Shown: positions 52,555 through 62,751 of the stretch, piece by piece
How positions within the stretch are numbered: position 1 is the first letter of the stretch
Layout: each line of letters starts with the position of its first letter
NCBI RefSeq assembly: GCF_014647675.1
Contig: NZ_BMPQ01000002.1
Location: 109,065 to 173,064, forward strand
Direction: 5' to 3'
Source of the DNA: Streptomyces flaveus
GTDB taxonomy: Bacteria > Actinomycetota > Actinomycetes > Streptomycetales > Streptomycetaceae
Length of the DNA stretch: 64,000 bases
Notes under the pieces: generated by a model
Told to the model about the DNA's origin: nothing
Seen by the model: the letters and a program-made list of their open reading frames with translations, nothing else
The model's database searches: none
Made by a program: the position numbers and the translations under genes

Positions 52555-53724
52555 ATGCCGTTTGGGCTGTATCTGTTGGGGCTTGCTGTCTTCGCTCAGG
52601 GGACTTCTGAGTTCATGTTGTCCGGGCTTGTGCCGGACATCGCGCGGGATTTGGGCGTGTCCGTTCCGGCTGCCGGGTCGCTGACCTCGGCGTTCGCTGT
52701 CGGGATGATCGTGGGGGCGCCGTTGATGGCCGTCGTGAGTCGGCGGTGGTCTCGGCGTGGGGCGTTGTTGGGGTTTCTGGGGACCTTTTTGGTTGTCCAT
52801 GTGGTGGGGGCGGTCACCAGCGACTTCTCGGTACTGCTGGTCACACGGGTTGTGGGGGCCTTGGCCAACGCCGGGTTTCTTGCCGTCGCTGTTGTGACAG
52901 CTGTCGGGATGGTCGACGCGAAGGCCAAGGGGCGGGCCACGTCCGTGCTGCTCGGTGGCGTCACCGTCGCGTGTGTGGCGGGGGTTCCTGGTGGAGCGTT
53001 GCTGGGGCAGGCGTGGGGGTGGCGGTCGGCCTTCTGGGCCGTGGTCGTTCTGTCCGTACCGGCTCTGTTCGCGATTCTGCGGTCCGTGCCGGGTGGGGTT
53101 TCCGACGTCGCTCGTGTCAGTGTGCGCCAGGAAGTACGGGCGTTGCGAGGGCCTCGGCTTCAACTCGCTCTGCTTCTGGGCGCGTTGGTGAACGGGGCGA
53201 CCTTCTGCACGTTCACCTATCTCGCGCCGGTGGTCACCTCGGTCACTGGGCTCGGGGCCGCGTGGGTGCCCGTCGTGTTGGCGCTGTTCGGGCTGGGGTC
53301 GTTCGTGGGCGTGAGTGTCGGTGGACGGATCGCCGATGTCCGGCCCGTACCGCTCCTCGTGGTCGGTGGAGTTGCGCTGCTGATCGGATGGAACGTGTTC
53401 GCGCTGTCCGCCGGTAATCCGGTGGCGGCGGTCGTGCTCGCCTTCGTTCAGGGCGCGCTCTCGTTCGCCGTCGGGTCCACGCTGATCTCCCAGGCGCTGT
53501 ACGCGGCGGCCGACGCACCGACCCTGGCGGGCGGCTTCGCCACGGCGGCGTTCAATGTCGGTGCCGCGGTGGGCCCGTGGGTCGGTGGGGTCGTGATCGG
53601 AGCGGGGTTCGGTTATCGCTCGCCGCTGTGGGTGAGTGCCGGGCTCGTGGGTGTGGCCCTCGCCGTGGGAGTGACCGGCCGCCGGAGTCGGGCCGTTGCG
53701 GCTCCGGCGTCGCCGCCCGTGTGA
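52555..53724 (+). CDS. MFS exporter, Cmx/CmlR chloramphenicol-resistance type
   Basis: A 389-aa major facilitator protein with about 12 hydrophobic segments. The opening MPFGLYLLGLAVFAQGTSEF and PDIARDLGVSVPAAG closely match Streptomyces Cml/Cmx chloramphenicol exporters, and RRWSRR is the loop 2-3 motif. Its drug range is inferred. The ATG at 52555 is preferred over an open extension to 52513. Its codon use is noticeably less GC-biased (many TTG, GTT, GGG) than the surrounding core genes, a possible sign of different origin. It is divergent from the phosphotransferase. Confidence 0.9.
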   Translation: MPFGLYLLGLAVFAQGTSEFMLSGLVPDIARDLGVSVPAAGSLTSAFAVGMIVGAPLMAVVSRRWSRRGALLGFLGTFLVVHVVGAVTSDFSVLLVTRVVGALANAGFLAVAVVTAVGMVDAKAKGRATSVLLGGVTVACVAGVPGGALLGQAWGWRSAFWAVVVLSVPALFAILRSVPGGVSDVARVSVRQEVRALRGPRLQLALLLGALVNGATFCTFTYLAPVVTSVTGLGAAWVPVVLALFGLGSFVGVSVGGRIADVRPVPLLVVGGVALLIGWNVFALSAGNPVAAVVLAFVQGALSFAVGSTLISQALYAAADAPTLAGGFATAAFNVGAAVGPWVGGVVIGAGFGYRSPLWVSAGLVGVALAVGVTGRRSRAVAAPASPPV

Positions 53725-53795
53725 CCAACGGCGTCGAACAGTACGCCGCCCCGTCGTCCGCGTACGAGAATGCCCCGACGGTCCAGGCGCTCTCC

Positions 53796-53838
53796 GCGAA
53801 AAGCGTGACACTTTCCCGGAAAGTGTCACGCTTTTCGC
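53796..53838. terminator. 43-bp perfect palindrome after the MFS gene
   Basis: Left arm of 21 nt starts GCGAAAAGCGTGACACTTTC, central C, right arm the exact complement. It would form a very stable hairpin 71 bp after the MFS stop and 82 bp before the next gene. It may be a terminator, but the shape (TTTCCCGGAAA centre, AGTGTCAC flanks) would also suit a dimeric regulator. Confidence 0.65.
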
Positions 53839-53920
53839 AACTCACCTCCCGGCAGAGGGGATTGGCCATCAGGGTCTTAACCCGGTGCGGGACCAGTCCC
53901 TTCACCCGTAGCCTTCGGCC

Positions 53921-54415
53921 ATGACCTGGCTGCCCTCGGACTTCGTCCATCCCGTACGTGTCGAGTTGCCCGGTGGGCAGTGCCTCCGGCCGATCAGTGG
54001 AGCCGACGCTCCGATCGACTATCCCGCCGTGATGAGCTCGCGGGAGCGGTTGTGGAGCATCTTCGGAGAGGCCTGGGGGTGGCCTGCGGACACCATCACG
54101 TATGAGGCGAACAAGGCGGATCTTGAGCGGCACGCGGCTGAGATCGCTGCGCATGAGTCGTTCAACTACGTGTTGTTCGACGCGGCGGGCACCACCGAGT
54201 ACGGGTGCGTCTACATCGATCCGCCGGAGAAGGCGGGCGCCGATGCCGAGGTCTCGTGGTGGGTGGTGGACGACGCCGTCGGGACTGAGCTGGAGCGGGA
54301 GTTCGACGCGTTCGTGCCTCGGTGGATCGGGGAGGCGTGGCCTTTTGAGCGGCCGCGGTTCATCGGGCGGGATCTGACGTGGAAGGAGTGGCTGGCTCTG
54401 CCGGATGCCGGCTGA
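53921..54415 (+). CDS. GNAT-family N-acetyltransferase
   Basis: A 164-aa GNAT-like protein. A beta-strand rich core is seen in NYVLFDAAGTTEYGCVYIDPPE and WWVVDDAVGTELEREFDAFV. The acetyl-CoA loop is weak, so the assignment rests on fold-level similarity and the substrate is unknown. ATG at 53921. Confidence 0.75.
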   Translation: MTWLPSDFVHPVRVELPGGQCLRPISGADAPIDYPAVMSSRERLWSIFGEAWGWPADTITYEANKADLERHAAEIAAHESFNYVLFDAAGTTEYGCVYIDPPEKAGADAEVSWWVVDDAVGTELEREFDAFVPRWIGEAWPFERPRFIGRDLTWKEWLALPDAG

Positions 54416-54540
54416 CGCGGGTCGCTCGTGCGGGGTTTTCTTCCCCAGGCCCGCCCTTCCCGGCTGTATCAATGTGCGGCTCCGCCGCGTGGGGGATTCA
54501 CCCCCGGACCCCCAGAAGCGTTTACCGCGCACCAAGACGT

Positions 54541-54569
54541 CGCTGCGGCGGGGACGGTGCGCCGCAGCG
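54541..54569. other. Hairpin before the hydrolase gene
   Basis: Perfect 10-bp stem CGCTGCGGCG / CGCCGCAGCG with a 9-nt loop, 20 bp upstream of the hydrolase ATG. It could be a terminator for the acetyltransferase gene or a leader hairpin. Just before it (about 54475-54520) is the common Streptomyces-like GGGGGATTCACCCCCGGACC segment. Confidence 0.45.
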
Positions 54570-54589
54570 ACCAGAAAGTGAGTAGACAG

Positions 54590-55462
54590 ATGCAACCGAC
54601 GTTCGTACTGGTCCACGGAGCCTTCGCGAACTCCTTCTCCTTGGCACCGCTCCAGGCCGAACTCGGCCTCCTGGGACACCGTTCGGTCGCCGTCGACCTG
54701 CCCGGCCACGGCTTCGGGGCGACCTTCACCCGCGCCTATCAGGCGCCGCAGGACCTGGACGGGTTCGCCACCGCGCCCGGTTCGATCAAGGGTGTCACGC
54801 TGGCCGACAACGCCGCGCACCTGATCGGGATCCTGGAACGGGCCAAGCGGAACGGCCCCGTGATCCTTGTCGCCCACAGCCGAGGCGGCGCCACGGCCAC
54901 GGCCGCGGCCAACGCGCGGCCGGACCTGATCGACCGCATCGTCTATGTCTCGGCCTGGTGCCCGGTCGCTCTCGATGTCGGCGACTACTACGCCGAGCCG
55001 GAGATGGCCACGTTCGACGCCGCTTCCCTGGCCCTGGCGATGGCCGGGAACCCTGCCGAACTCGGCCTGCTCCGCGTCAACTTCCGCACTGCGGATCCGG
55101 ACGCCCTCGCGGCACTCAAGGCGGCCTTCCTCGCCGACGGCACCGACGAGGAGTTCCTGACCTTCCTGAGCACCTTCCAGCCTGACGAGAACCTGGACGT
55201 CGGCACCTCCGCCGACCGGGCGCAGGCCGCGACCTGGGGGCGCGTCCCGAAGACCTTCGTCCGCCTGGCCGACGACGCGAGCATGCCGCTCGCCATGCAG
55301 GACCGGCTGATCCGCGAGGGCAACGAGCTGACGCCGGACAACCCGTACGACGTCCGCACTCTCGAGGGCAGCCACCTGAAGTGGCTGGTCGACCCGGCGC
55401 CGGCGGCCCGAGTCCTGGGCGAACTCGCCACGCTCATCCCGCGTCCTGGGGCGCCTTCGTGA
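54590..55462 (+). CDS. Alpha/beta hydrolase
   Basis: A 290-aa alpha/beta-hydrolase. Start TFVLVHGAFANSFS (oxyanion loop HGAF), nucleophile elbow VAHSRGG (Ser), the conserved VDLPGHGFG and the C-terminal catalytic His in EGSHLKWLVDP. It resembles salicylate esterase/HNL-type hydrolases. No signal peptide. Start ATG 54590 or the in-frame GTG 54578 (MSRQMQPTF). Confidence 0.9.
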   Translation: MQPTFVLVHGAFANSFSLAPLQAELGLLGHRSVAVDLPGHGFGATFTRAYQAPQDLDGFATAPGSIKGVTLADNAAHLIGILERAKRNGPVILVAHSRGGATATAAANARPDLIDRIVYVSAWCPVALDVGDYYAEPEMATFDAASLALAMAGNPAELGLLRVNFRTADPDALAALKAAFLADGTDEEFLTFLSTFQPDENLDVGTSADRAQAATWGRVPKTFVRLADDASMPLAMQDRLIREGNELTPDNPYDVRTLEGSHLKWLVDPAPAARVLGELATLIPRPGAPS

Positions 55463-55623
55463 GCCGTGGGCCCGGCGATAGTTGAGCGGACGGAGGGGGC
55501 GTGCGATCGAACGGGACGCCCCCGCCCGGGAATCGGACACCCGTGGCCGGAATTCGTGCCTTGTGGTGGCGTGGGCGGCGTTCTCATAATCCTCCAACAG
55601 AAATCACCAGCTCATGCCGTTGA

Positions 55624-56505
<882 letters not shown>

Positions 56506-56547
56506 CGTAAGTCTCGTACGACGACGTAAGCCTCGTACGAACGTACG

Positions 56548-56576
56548 CGGGTCCGGCGCACTCTGCGCCGGACCCG
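56548..56576. terminator. Bidirectional terminator, protease to Gly-rich protein
   Basis: Perfect 13-bp stem CGGGTCCGGCGCA / TGCGCCGGACCCG with loop CTC between convergent genes. It is flanked by short CTCGTACGA repeats. Confidence 0.8.
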
Positions 56577-56609
56577 TTCCCCTTGCCCTTTACGGGATTA
56601 CGGGGTGCC

Positions 56610-57941
56610 TCAGAAGCCGCCCCCGAAGTCACCCCCACCGAAGCCGCCGTCACCGAAACCGCCCCCGAAGTCACCGGAGGAGAAGTCCGCGCCGGAGACG
56701 TCGCCGCCCTCGTAGCCGCCGCCTCCGAAGTCGCCGTAGCCGGAGCCGTAGGTGGCCGCGTACGAGGGGCTGGCCATCATCGAGCCGAGCATCGTGCCGA
56801 TGAGGAGGCCGGGGAGGATGCCGCCGCCGAAGTAGCCGCCGGCCCAGGGGCCGTAGGCCGGGCCCGCCTCCCAGTACGGGCGGCGGCCGGAGTCGGTGTC
56901 GACCTCGCGGACGGCGGGTTCGAGGCCGTCGGCCAGGCGGGTGCGGTCGGCGGCGCAGACCGGGACCTCGCGGGGTGTGCCGCCGTCGGGTGTCCAGGTC
57001 GCGTCGGCGACCGACGGGCCGTGGCGCGGGTCGAAGAAGCAGGGGGCGCGGCGCGCGGGCGGCGGACGGCCCTCGCGGCGCGCGGCGAGCATGGCGAGCG
57101 AGAAGCGGCCGTCCTCCAGGGCCTGGGTGACGGCACGCACCTCCTCGGGGCGCTGCGCCGCGGCCATGAACGACTTGGCCTGGTCGTACGCGTCGAGGGC
57201 GCGCTCGTAGTCGGCGCGCATCGCGTCGTCCGCGCCCTTCTCGGCGGGGTGGAAGTCGAGCCGGTCGAGCTCCTCGCCGAACGCGGTGATGTCCTCGTCG
57301 ACGACCACACGGAGCTTGTCGAGCGCGGCCTGCCGCTCCTCTTCCTTCTTGCGGCGGTTGCGGCGTACGAGCGTGTAGGCGCCCGCGCCACCGGCCGCGA
57401 GCACGACGCCCGTTCCGATCAGTACGCCGGTCGGGTCGCTGTCGCCGCCGTCGGTCCAGCTGCTGGGGGCGGAGCCGCCGACGTTGGCGAGGGCGCGGTC
57501 AGTGAAGTCGTCGAGCTGGGTCTCGGTGCTGCTCTCGCCCTGGACGCTGGTGACGAGGTTCCGCACAGCCTCATCCGACAGGACCGTCGAGTCGGCCTTC
57601 GCGTCGAACTGGTCACCGAGCCGGATCGCGTACAGGCCCGTGACACCGGTCGCCGTACGCAGGTTCCGGAAGAGGTTCTCCTCCGGGAAGTCGGCCGGGA
57701 GCACCGCGACGAAGACCGGCTTGTCGGCGTCCTCGATCTCCTTGGCCAGGGCTTCGGCGTCGGCTTTCGGCAGCTGCTCGGACATGGACGGGTCGACGTA
57801 CACGGGGCTCTCCTTGAGAGCGTCCGCGACCGTCGAGACATCCGTGGCGGCATGGGCGCGCGTGGCCCCGACGGACAGCACCGCCAAGGCCGCGAACACG
57901 ATCAGGAGTATGGAGAGTCCACGGTTCAGTGCGGCCTTCAT
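56610..57941 (-). CDS. TPM-domain-like membrane protein with Gly-rich tail
   Basis: A 443-aa protein: signal peptide or anchor (about 1-31, LSILLIVFAALAVLSVGA), an extracellular domain like TPM (residues about 35-160, ESPVYVDPSMSEQLPKADAEAL and VTGLYAIRLGDQFDAK), a central TM helix (about 168-190, PTGVLIGTGVVLAAGGAGAYTL), a charged helical region, and a very Gly/Phe-rich tail (about 395-443, GDFGGGFGDGGFGGGDFGGGF). The function is unknown. ATG at 57941 with GAAGG nearby. Confidence 0.85.
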   Translation of the reverse strand: MKAALNRGLSILLIVFAALAVLSVGATRAHAATDVSTVADALKESPVYVDPSMSEQLPKADAEALAKEIEDADKPVFVAVLPADFPEENLFRNLRTATGVTGLYAIRLGDQFDAKADSTVLSDEAVRNLVTSVQGESSTETQLDDFTDRALANVGGSAPSSWTDGGDSDPTGVLIGTGVVLAAGGAGAYTLVRRNRRKKEEERQAALDKLRVVVDEDITAFGEELDRLDFHPAEKGADDAMRADYERALDAYDQAKSFMAAAQRPEEVRAVTQALEDGRFSLAMLAARREGRPPPARRAPCFFDPRHGPSVADATWTPDGGTPREVPVCAADRTRLADGLEPAVREVDTDSGRRPYWEAGPAYGPWAGGYFGGGILPGLLIGTMLGSMMASPSYAATYGSGYGDFGGGGYEGGDVSGADFSSGDFGGGFGDGGFGGGDFGGGF

Positions 57942-58018
57942 ACCTTCGAAGTTACTCCTGTGCGGCGCGAAGCGAGATGGGCGTGCACGCCGGGCGCACG
58001 CACGCCCATCCGCCCCCC

Positions 58019-59644
58019 TCACTCCGCGGGCTCGACCCCAGCCCGCAGCAGTCCGTACGTGTACGCGTCCTCCAGGGCCTGCCACGACGCGGCGATCACG
58101 TTGTCCGCCACGCCCACCGTCGACCACTCCCCCGCACCGTCCGACGTGGAGATGAGGACCCGCGTCGTGGAGGAGGTGCCGTGCTTGCCCTCCAGGATGC
58201 GGACCTTGTAGTCGACCAGGTCCAGCTTGGCCAGCTGGGGGTAGATCTTCTCCAGGGCCACGCGCAGGGTCTTGTCCAGCGCGTTCACCGGACCGTTCCC
58301 CTCCGCCGTGGCAACGATGCGCTCGCCCTTGGCGAAGAGCTTGACCGTGGCCTCGTTGGCGTGGGAGCCGTCGGGGCGGTCCTCGACGATCGCCCGCCAG
58401 GACTCCACCTCGAAGTACTTACGGACCTTGCCCTCCACCTCCGCCCGGAGCAGAAGCTCGAAGGAGGCGTCGGCGGCCTCGTACGTGTAGCCCTGGAGTT
58501 CGCGCTCCTTGACCCGCTCCACGACCCGGCCGACCAGCTCACGGTCGTCACCGAGGTCGACGCCCAGCTCTTTCCCCTTCAGCTCGATCGACGCCCGGCC
58601 CGCCATGTCGGAGACCAGCATCCGCATGGTGTTGCCGACCTGCTCGGGGTCGATGTGCTGGTACAGGTCCGGGTCGACCTTGATGGCGGAGGCGTGCAGG
58701 CCCGCCTTGTGCGCGAAGGCCGAGACGCCGACGTACGGCTGGTGGGTGGACGGCGTGAGGTTCACGACCTCGGCGATCGCGTGCGAGATGCGCGTCATCT
58801 CGGACAGCGCGCCCTCGGGGAGGACCTTCTTGCCGTACTTCAGCTCCAGCGCGGCCACCACCGGGAACAGGTTCGAGTTGCCGACGCGCTCCCCGTACCC
58901 GTTCGCCGTGCACTGGACGTGTGTCGCGCCCGCGTCCACCGCGGCCAGGGTGTTGGCGACCGCGCACCCCGTGTCGTCCTGGGCGTGGATGCCGAGCCGG
59001 GCGCCCGTGTCGGCCAGGACCGTGGCGACCACGGCCTGGACCTGGGCCGGCAGCATGCCGCCGTTGGTGTCGCAGAGCACGACCACGTCGGCGCCCGCTT
59101 CCGAGGCCGCCCGTACGACCGCCTTCGCGTACTCGGGGTTCGCCCGGTAGCCGTCGAAGAAGTGCTCGCAGTCGACGAACACCCGGCGGCCCTGGGAGCG
59201 GAGGTACGCCACCGTGTCGCGGACCATCTCCAGGTTCTCGTCGAGCGTCGTACGCAGGGCCAGCTCGACATGCCGGTCATGGGACTTGGCGACCAGGCAG
59301 ATGACAGGGGCGCCGGACTCGAGGAGCGCGTTGACCTGGGCGTCCTCGGCCGCCTTGCCGCCCGCGCGGCGCGTGGCGCCGAAGGCGACGAGCTGGGCGT
59401 GCTTGAAGTGGATCTCCTGCTGGGCGCGGGCGAAGAACTCGGTGTCGCGCGGGTTGGCGCCGGGCCAGCCGCCCTCGATGAAGCCCACGCCGAAGTCGTC
59501 CAGGTGCCGTGCGATGGCCAGCTTGTCCGCGACGGTGAGGTTGATGCCCTCGCGCTGCGCACCGTCGCGCAGCGTCGTGTCGAAGACGTGGAAGTCGTCG
59601 TCGACGTGGGAAGGGCCGTGGTTCTCGTCGGTTGCGTCTGTCAT
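58019..59644 (-). CDS. cimA: (R)-citramalate synthase
   Basis: CimA condenses acetyl-CoA and pyruvate to citramalate, the threonine-independent entry into isoleucine synthesis. The 541-aa DRE-TIM metallolyase has FDTTLRDGAQREG near the start and a C-terminal LeuA-type regulatory domain (about 400-540). LeuB and LeuCD in this window share substrates downstream. The metal-site motif reads GIHAQDDTGCAVAN, with Gln where most relatives have His (HxH). ATG at 59644. A possible attenuator leader lies upstream. Confidence 0.95.
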   Translation of the reverse strand: MTDATDENHGPSHVDDDFHVFDTTLRDGAQREGINLTVADKLAIARHLDDFGVGFIEGGWPGANPRDTEFFARAQQEIHFKHAQLVAFGATRRAGGKAAEDAQVNALLESGAPVICLVAKSHDRHVELALRTTLDENLEMVRDTVAYLRSQGRRVFVDCEHFFDGYRANPEYAKAVVRAASEAGADVVVLCDTNGGMLPAQVQAVVATVLADTGARLGIHAQDDTGCAVANTLAAVDAGATHVQCTANGYGERVGNSNLFPVVAALELKYGKKVLPEGALSEMTRISHAIAEVVNLTPSTHQPYVGVSAFAHKAGLHASAIKVDPDLYQHIDPEQVGNTMRMLVSDMAGRASIELKGKELGVDLGDDRELVGRVVERVKERELQGYTYEAADASFELLLRAEVEGKVRKYFEVESWRAIVEDRPDGSHANEATVKLFAKGERIVATAEGNGPVNALDKTLRVALEKIYPQLAKLDLVDYKVRILEGKHGTSSTTRVLISTSDGAGEWSTVGVADNVIAASWQALEDAYTYGLLRAGVEPAE

Positions 59645-59975
59645 CTCTACTGGCTCCTGTGTGGGATGCGGTCTACCGGAATAACCGGCTCCACCGCCCT
59701 CATGATCCCTCGCGCTCCGTCCCGGCTGCGGGTGGGCCGGGAAACAGAAAAACCCCTCGCGGATGCGAGAGGTCTGCGCGCGGGTCGAGGACGACGGTGT
59801 CCGCCCGTACGTGGTCGTACGGGGCGGTCACTGCGGACCGGCGCGCCTGCTGCCAATAATCGTGGCGAACGAGAGCACGGGGGCAGTCTGGCACAGACCG
59901 CCCCCGTGCTCATGTTTGTCTCAGAATGCGAGCGGGACGCTACTCAGCGCATGGTTGCGCCGGGTCCGGCGCGCT
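59645..59975 (-). promoter_or_regulatory. Leader region of cimA with possible attenuator
   Basis: Contains a hairpin with T-run on the minus strand (59748-59772; CCTCTCGC / GCGAGGGG then TTTTT), 104 nt before the cimA ATG, like an attenuator. Upstream is a short frame at 59828-59878 (16 codons, MLSFATIIGSRRAGPQ) with two rare ATT isoleucine codons. A second hairpin, 59873-59911 (GAGCACGGGGGCAGTCTG and its near complement), is probably the terminator of the upstream gene. Its overlap with the short frame weakens the leader-peptide idea. Confidence 0.5.
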
Positions 59976-61235
59976 TCAGCGCAGATGGCGTACGTACGCG
60001 TGCTGATGGTCGTAGCTGTCGCCCGGCACCAGGTCGGCCGAGTACGAGCTGAACGCCACCCGGCGACCGTGCGCGTCGATCACCGGCGAGCTCGCCGAGT
60101 CGTCGTTCAAGCCGCCCTCGGTGTCGACGCTGACCAGCTCGGTGCGCCCGGTGCGCAGATCGCGTACGTACACATGGGTCTCGTAGTCGCCGGTGTTCGG
60201 GCTGGACGAGACGAACGCGAGTCGGCGGTTGTCGGCACTGAGCGCGGCGAACCCGGTGGACTCCGACGGGTCCGCCGCGTCGATCCGGCGCAGCTCACCG
60301 GTCTCGAGGTCGCGGATGAACACGTTGTGTGCGTTGTTGGTGTCGCCCGGCGTCAGCTTCGAGTCGAGCGAGTGGAACAGCGCATAACGGCCGTCCGCAC
60401 TGAGGGACGAGTACTCGGACTGAGCGTCGGAGACCGCACCGTCCGGCGCTTTGTCGGCCTGCCACAGCTTCCCACTCGGTACGTCGCGGACGTAGATGTC
60501 ACTCCAGTCGCCGCTGGAGGGGAACGGGACGAAGTACTGGTAGCCGACCCGTTCGCCGTCGGCACTGATCGAGATGTTGGTGACCGACCTGGGCCGGTTG
60601 GCGTCGGGCACCTGGCTGACCCTGACCGCGGTGCCCGTCTTGCGGTCGACCCGGTGGACACTGCCCCACGCGTCGCCCTGGACGGGTTCCGAGCGTCCCG
60701 CGACCAGGGCGACATAGCGTCCGTTCGCGCTGATCACCGGCGAGTTCGCGGTGTCGTATCCGGGAGCGATGTCTTCGATCCGGTCGACCACACCTGTCTT
60801 GAGGTCTTTCACGTAGACATGTGTCCGGCCATCCGTGTCACCGGGCACCAGGTTGGTCGCGTCCGAACTGAACGCCGCGTAGCGGCCGTTGGCGCTCAGC
60901 GAGAGGCTGGAGACATCGCCGTCGCTCTGGCCGCCGTCCGCGGCAGTGTTCACCCGGCGGGTCTCACCGGTTCTCAGATCTCGTACGAAGGCGTCCCGCG
61001 CGCCGTTCGTGTCGCCCGCGACGAGATTGCCAGCCCGCGACTGGAAGGCCAGATACCGTCCGTCTGCGCTCAGTCCCTCGGCCGTCGACCAGGCGTCCCC
61101 ATCGGTGCCGTCCGGTGCCACGCTGGCCTTCTCGGTGCGCGGCACGGGCTGCGGCGCGGCGGACGCGGGCAGCGCGACGCCGGTGAGCGCGATGATCAGG
61201 GCAGCGCCGAGCGCAACCCTCCGTGCAGTGGTCAT
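59976..61235 (-). CDS. Secreted TolB-like beta-propeller protein
   Basis: A 419-aa exported protein: signal peptide (about 1-27, ALGAALIIALTGVALPASA), then about six PD40/WD-like blades with the recurring core LSADGRYLAFQS, LSANGRYAAFSS, ISANGRYVALV, LSADGRYALFHS, LSADNRRLAFVS and the partner VYVRDLRTG. No enzymatic motif; ligand unknown. It ends 65 bp before a hairpin terminator. ATG at 61235. Confidence 0.9.
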   Translation of the reverse strand: MTTARRVALGAALIIALTGVALPASAAPQPVPRTEKASVAPDGTDGDAWSTAEGLSADGRYLAFQSRAGNLVAGDTNGARDAFVRDLRTGETRRVNTAADGGQSDGDVSSLSLSANGRYAAFSSDATNLVPGDTDGRTHVYVKDLKTGVVDRIEDIAPGYDTANSPVISANGRYVALVAGRSEPVQGDAWGSVHRVDRKTGTAVRVSQVPDANRPRSVTNISISADGERVGYQYFVPFPSSGDWSDIYVRDVPSGKLWQADKAPDGAVSDAQSEYSSLSADGRYALFHSLDSKLTPGDTNNAHNVFIRDLETGELRRIDAADPSESTGFAALSADNRRLAFVSSSPNTGDYETHVYVRDLRTGRTELVSVDTEGGLNDDSASSPVIDAHGRRVAFSSYSADLVPGDSYDHQHAYVRHLR

Positions 61236-61409
61236 GATTCTCCCCGTGTTCCCCGTTGGTCGCTTTCTCCCCCGGCCCAGCGCCGAGGCCCACAGGGATA
61301 CAAACTCACCAGCGGTACGGGGTCAATCGGACGGATTACGTACAACCTGGACGGTGCGTCAGGAGTCCGTGCGCGTCACGCGGACGGTGTTCCGGGACCG
61401 CGAACGACC

Positions 61410-61443
61410 GGTCCCCGCCCTCCAGTTGAGGAGAGCGGGGACC
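61410..61443 (-). terminator. Terminator after ilvE
   Basis: Perfect 9-bp stem GGTCCCCGC / GCGGGGACC enclosing an inner CCTC/GAGG pairing, 24 bp beyond the ilvE stop. Confidence 0.7.
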
Positions 61444-61466
61444 AACAAGGCTTCGGGTAAAGGCCG

Positions 61467-62555
61467 TCAGCCGAGGTTGTGCATCCAGCCGTGCTTGTCC
61501 TCGCTCACCCCGCGCTGGATGTCGAGCAGCGCCTCGCGCAGTTTCAGCGTGACCTCGCCGGGCTGTCCGCCGCTCTGCTGCCACTCGCCCGCGTGGCACT
61601 TGACCGTGCCGACGGGGGTGATGACGGCGGCGGTGCCGCAGGCGAAGACCTCGGTGAGGCTGCCGTTCGCGGTGTCGTCCCGCCACTGGTCGATGGAGAC
61701 GCGGGCTTCCTCGGACTCGTAGCCGAGGTCACCGGCGACCGAGAGCAGCGAGTCGCGGGTGATGCCCTCCAGGATGGAGCCCGTCAGAGTCGGGGTGACG
61801 ATCTTGTCGCCGTACACGAAGTACAGGTTCATGCCGCCCAGTTCCTCGACCCACTTGTGCTCGACGGCGTCGAGGTAGCAGACCTGGTCGCAGCCCTTCG
61901 CGGCGGCCTCGGCCTGCGCGAGCAGGGACGCGGCGTAGTTGCCGCCGGTCTTGGCGTCGCCCATGCCGCCGGGGACGGCGCGCACGCGGTCGTTGGAGAG
62001 CCAGATCGAGACGGGCTTCACACCGCCCGGGAAGTACGCGCCGGCCGGGGAGGCGATGACCATGAACAGGTACTCGTTCGCGGGCTTCACACCCAGACCG
62101 ACCTCGGTCGCGATCATGAACGGGCGCAGATAGAGCGACTCCTCGCCGCCGTGCGCCGGCACCCATGCCTTGTCCTGCTGGACGAGCAGGTCACAGGCCT
62201 CGATGAACGTCTCGACGGGCAGCTCGGGCATGGCGAGACGGCGGGCGGACCGCTGGAAGCGTTCGGCGTTCTTCTCGGGACGGAAGGTGGCGACCGAGCC
62301 GTCCGGCTGCCGGTAGGCCTTCAGCCCCTCGAAGATCTCCTGCGCGTAGTGCAGGACGTTGGTCGCGGGGTCGAGGGAGAGCGGCCCGTACGGCGTGAGC
62401 TGCCCGTCGTGCCAGCCGCGGCCCTCGGTCCACTTGATCGTCACCATGTGGTCGGTGAAGTGGCGGCCGAACCCGGGGCTGGCGAGGATCGCCTCCCGCT
62501 CCGCGTCGGAGAGCGGGTGCGCGGAGGGCTTGAGCTCGATCGTGGGCGTCGTCAT
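61467..62555 (-). CDS. ilvE: Branched-chain amino acid aminotransferase
   Basis: IlvE is a PLP enzyme for the last step of leucine, isoleucine and valine synthesis. The 362-aa fold-type IV protein shows [49 protein letters not shown] (PLP Lys) and [13 protein letters not shown] at 62555 with GAAGGA 8 nt upstream. Upstream is an inverted repeat around a possible -10 element. Confidence 0.96.
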   Translation of the reverse strand: MTTPTIELKPSAHPLSDAEREAILASPGFGRHFTDHMVTIKWTEGRGWHDGQLTPYGPLSLDPATNVLHYAQEIFEGLKAYRQPDGSVATFRPEKNAERFQRSARRLAMPELPVETFIEACDLLVQQDKAWVPAHGGEESLYLRPFMIATEVGLGVKPANEYLFMVIASPAGAYFPGGVKPVSIWLSNDRVRAVPGGMGDAKTGGNYAASLLAQAEAAAKGCDQVCYLDAVEHKWVEELGGMNLYFVYGDKIVTPTLTGSILEGITRDSLLSVAGDLGYESEEARVSIDQWRDDTANGSLTEVFACGTAAVITPVGTVKCHAGEWQQSGGQPGEVTLKLREALLDIQRGVSEDKHGWMHNLG

Positions 62556-62653
62556 GAGTGGTTGTCCTTCACCGGTTTGTTTGTGACGGGCCGCGCTCAC
62601 GCCCGTACCGACCGATGGCCAGTGCGAGGACGTCCGAGCATTCCCTTGATCCG

Positions 62654-62688
62654 CGGCTCCGCGTTCGATTATCTCGCGAGCGGAGCCG
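62654..62688. promoter_or_regulatory. Inverted repeat in the ilvE promoter region
   Basis: Arms CGGCTCCGC and GCGGAGCCG (9 bp perfect) enclose GTTCGATTATCTCGCGA; on the minus strand GATAAT could be a -10 element. About 100 bp before the ilvE start. A repressor or attenuation site is possible; no clear -35 was found. Confidence 0.35.
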
Positions 62689-62751
62689 TGGAGGATATGG
62701 GTGTGAATGCGGCCCAGGGGATGATGGTGGCACCCGGTGAGGCATAGGAAA

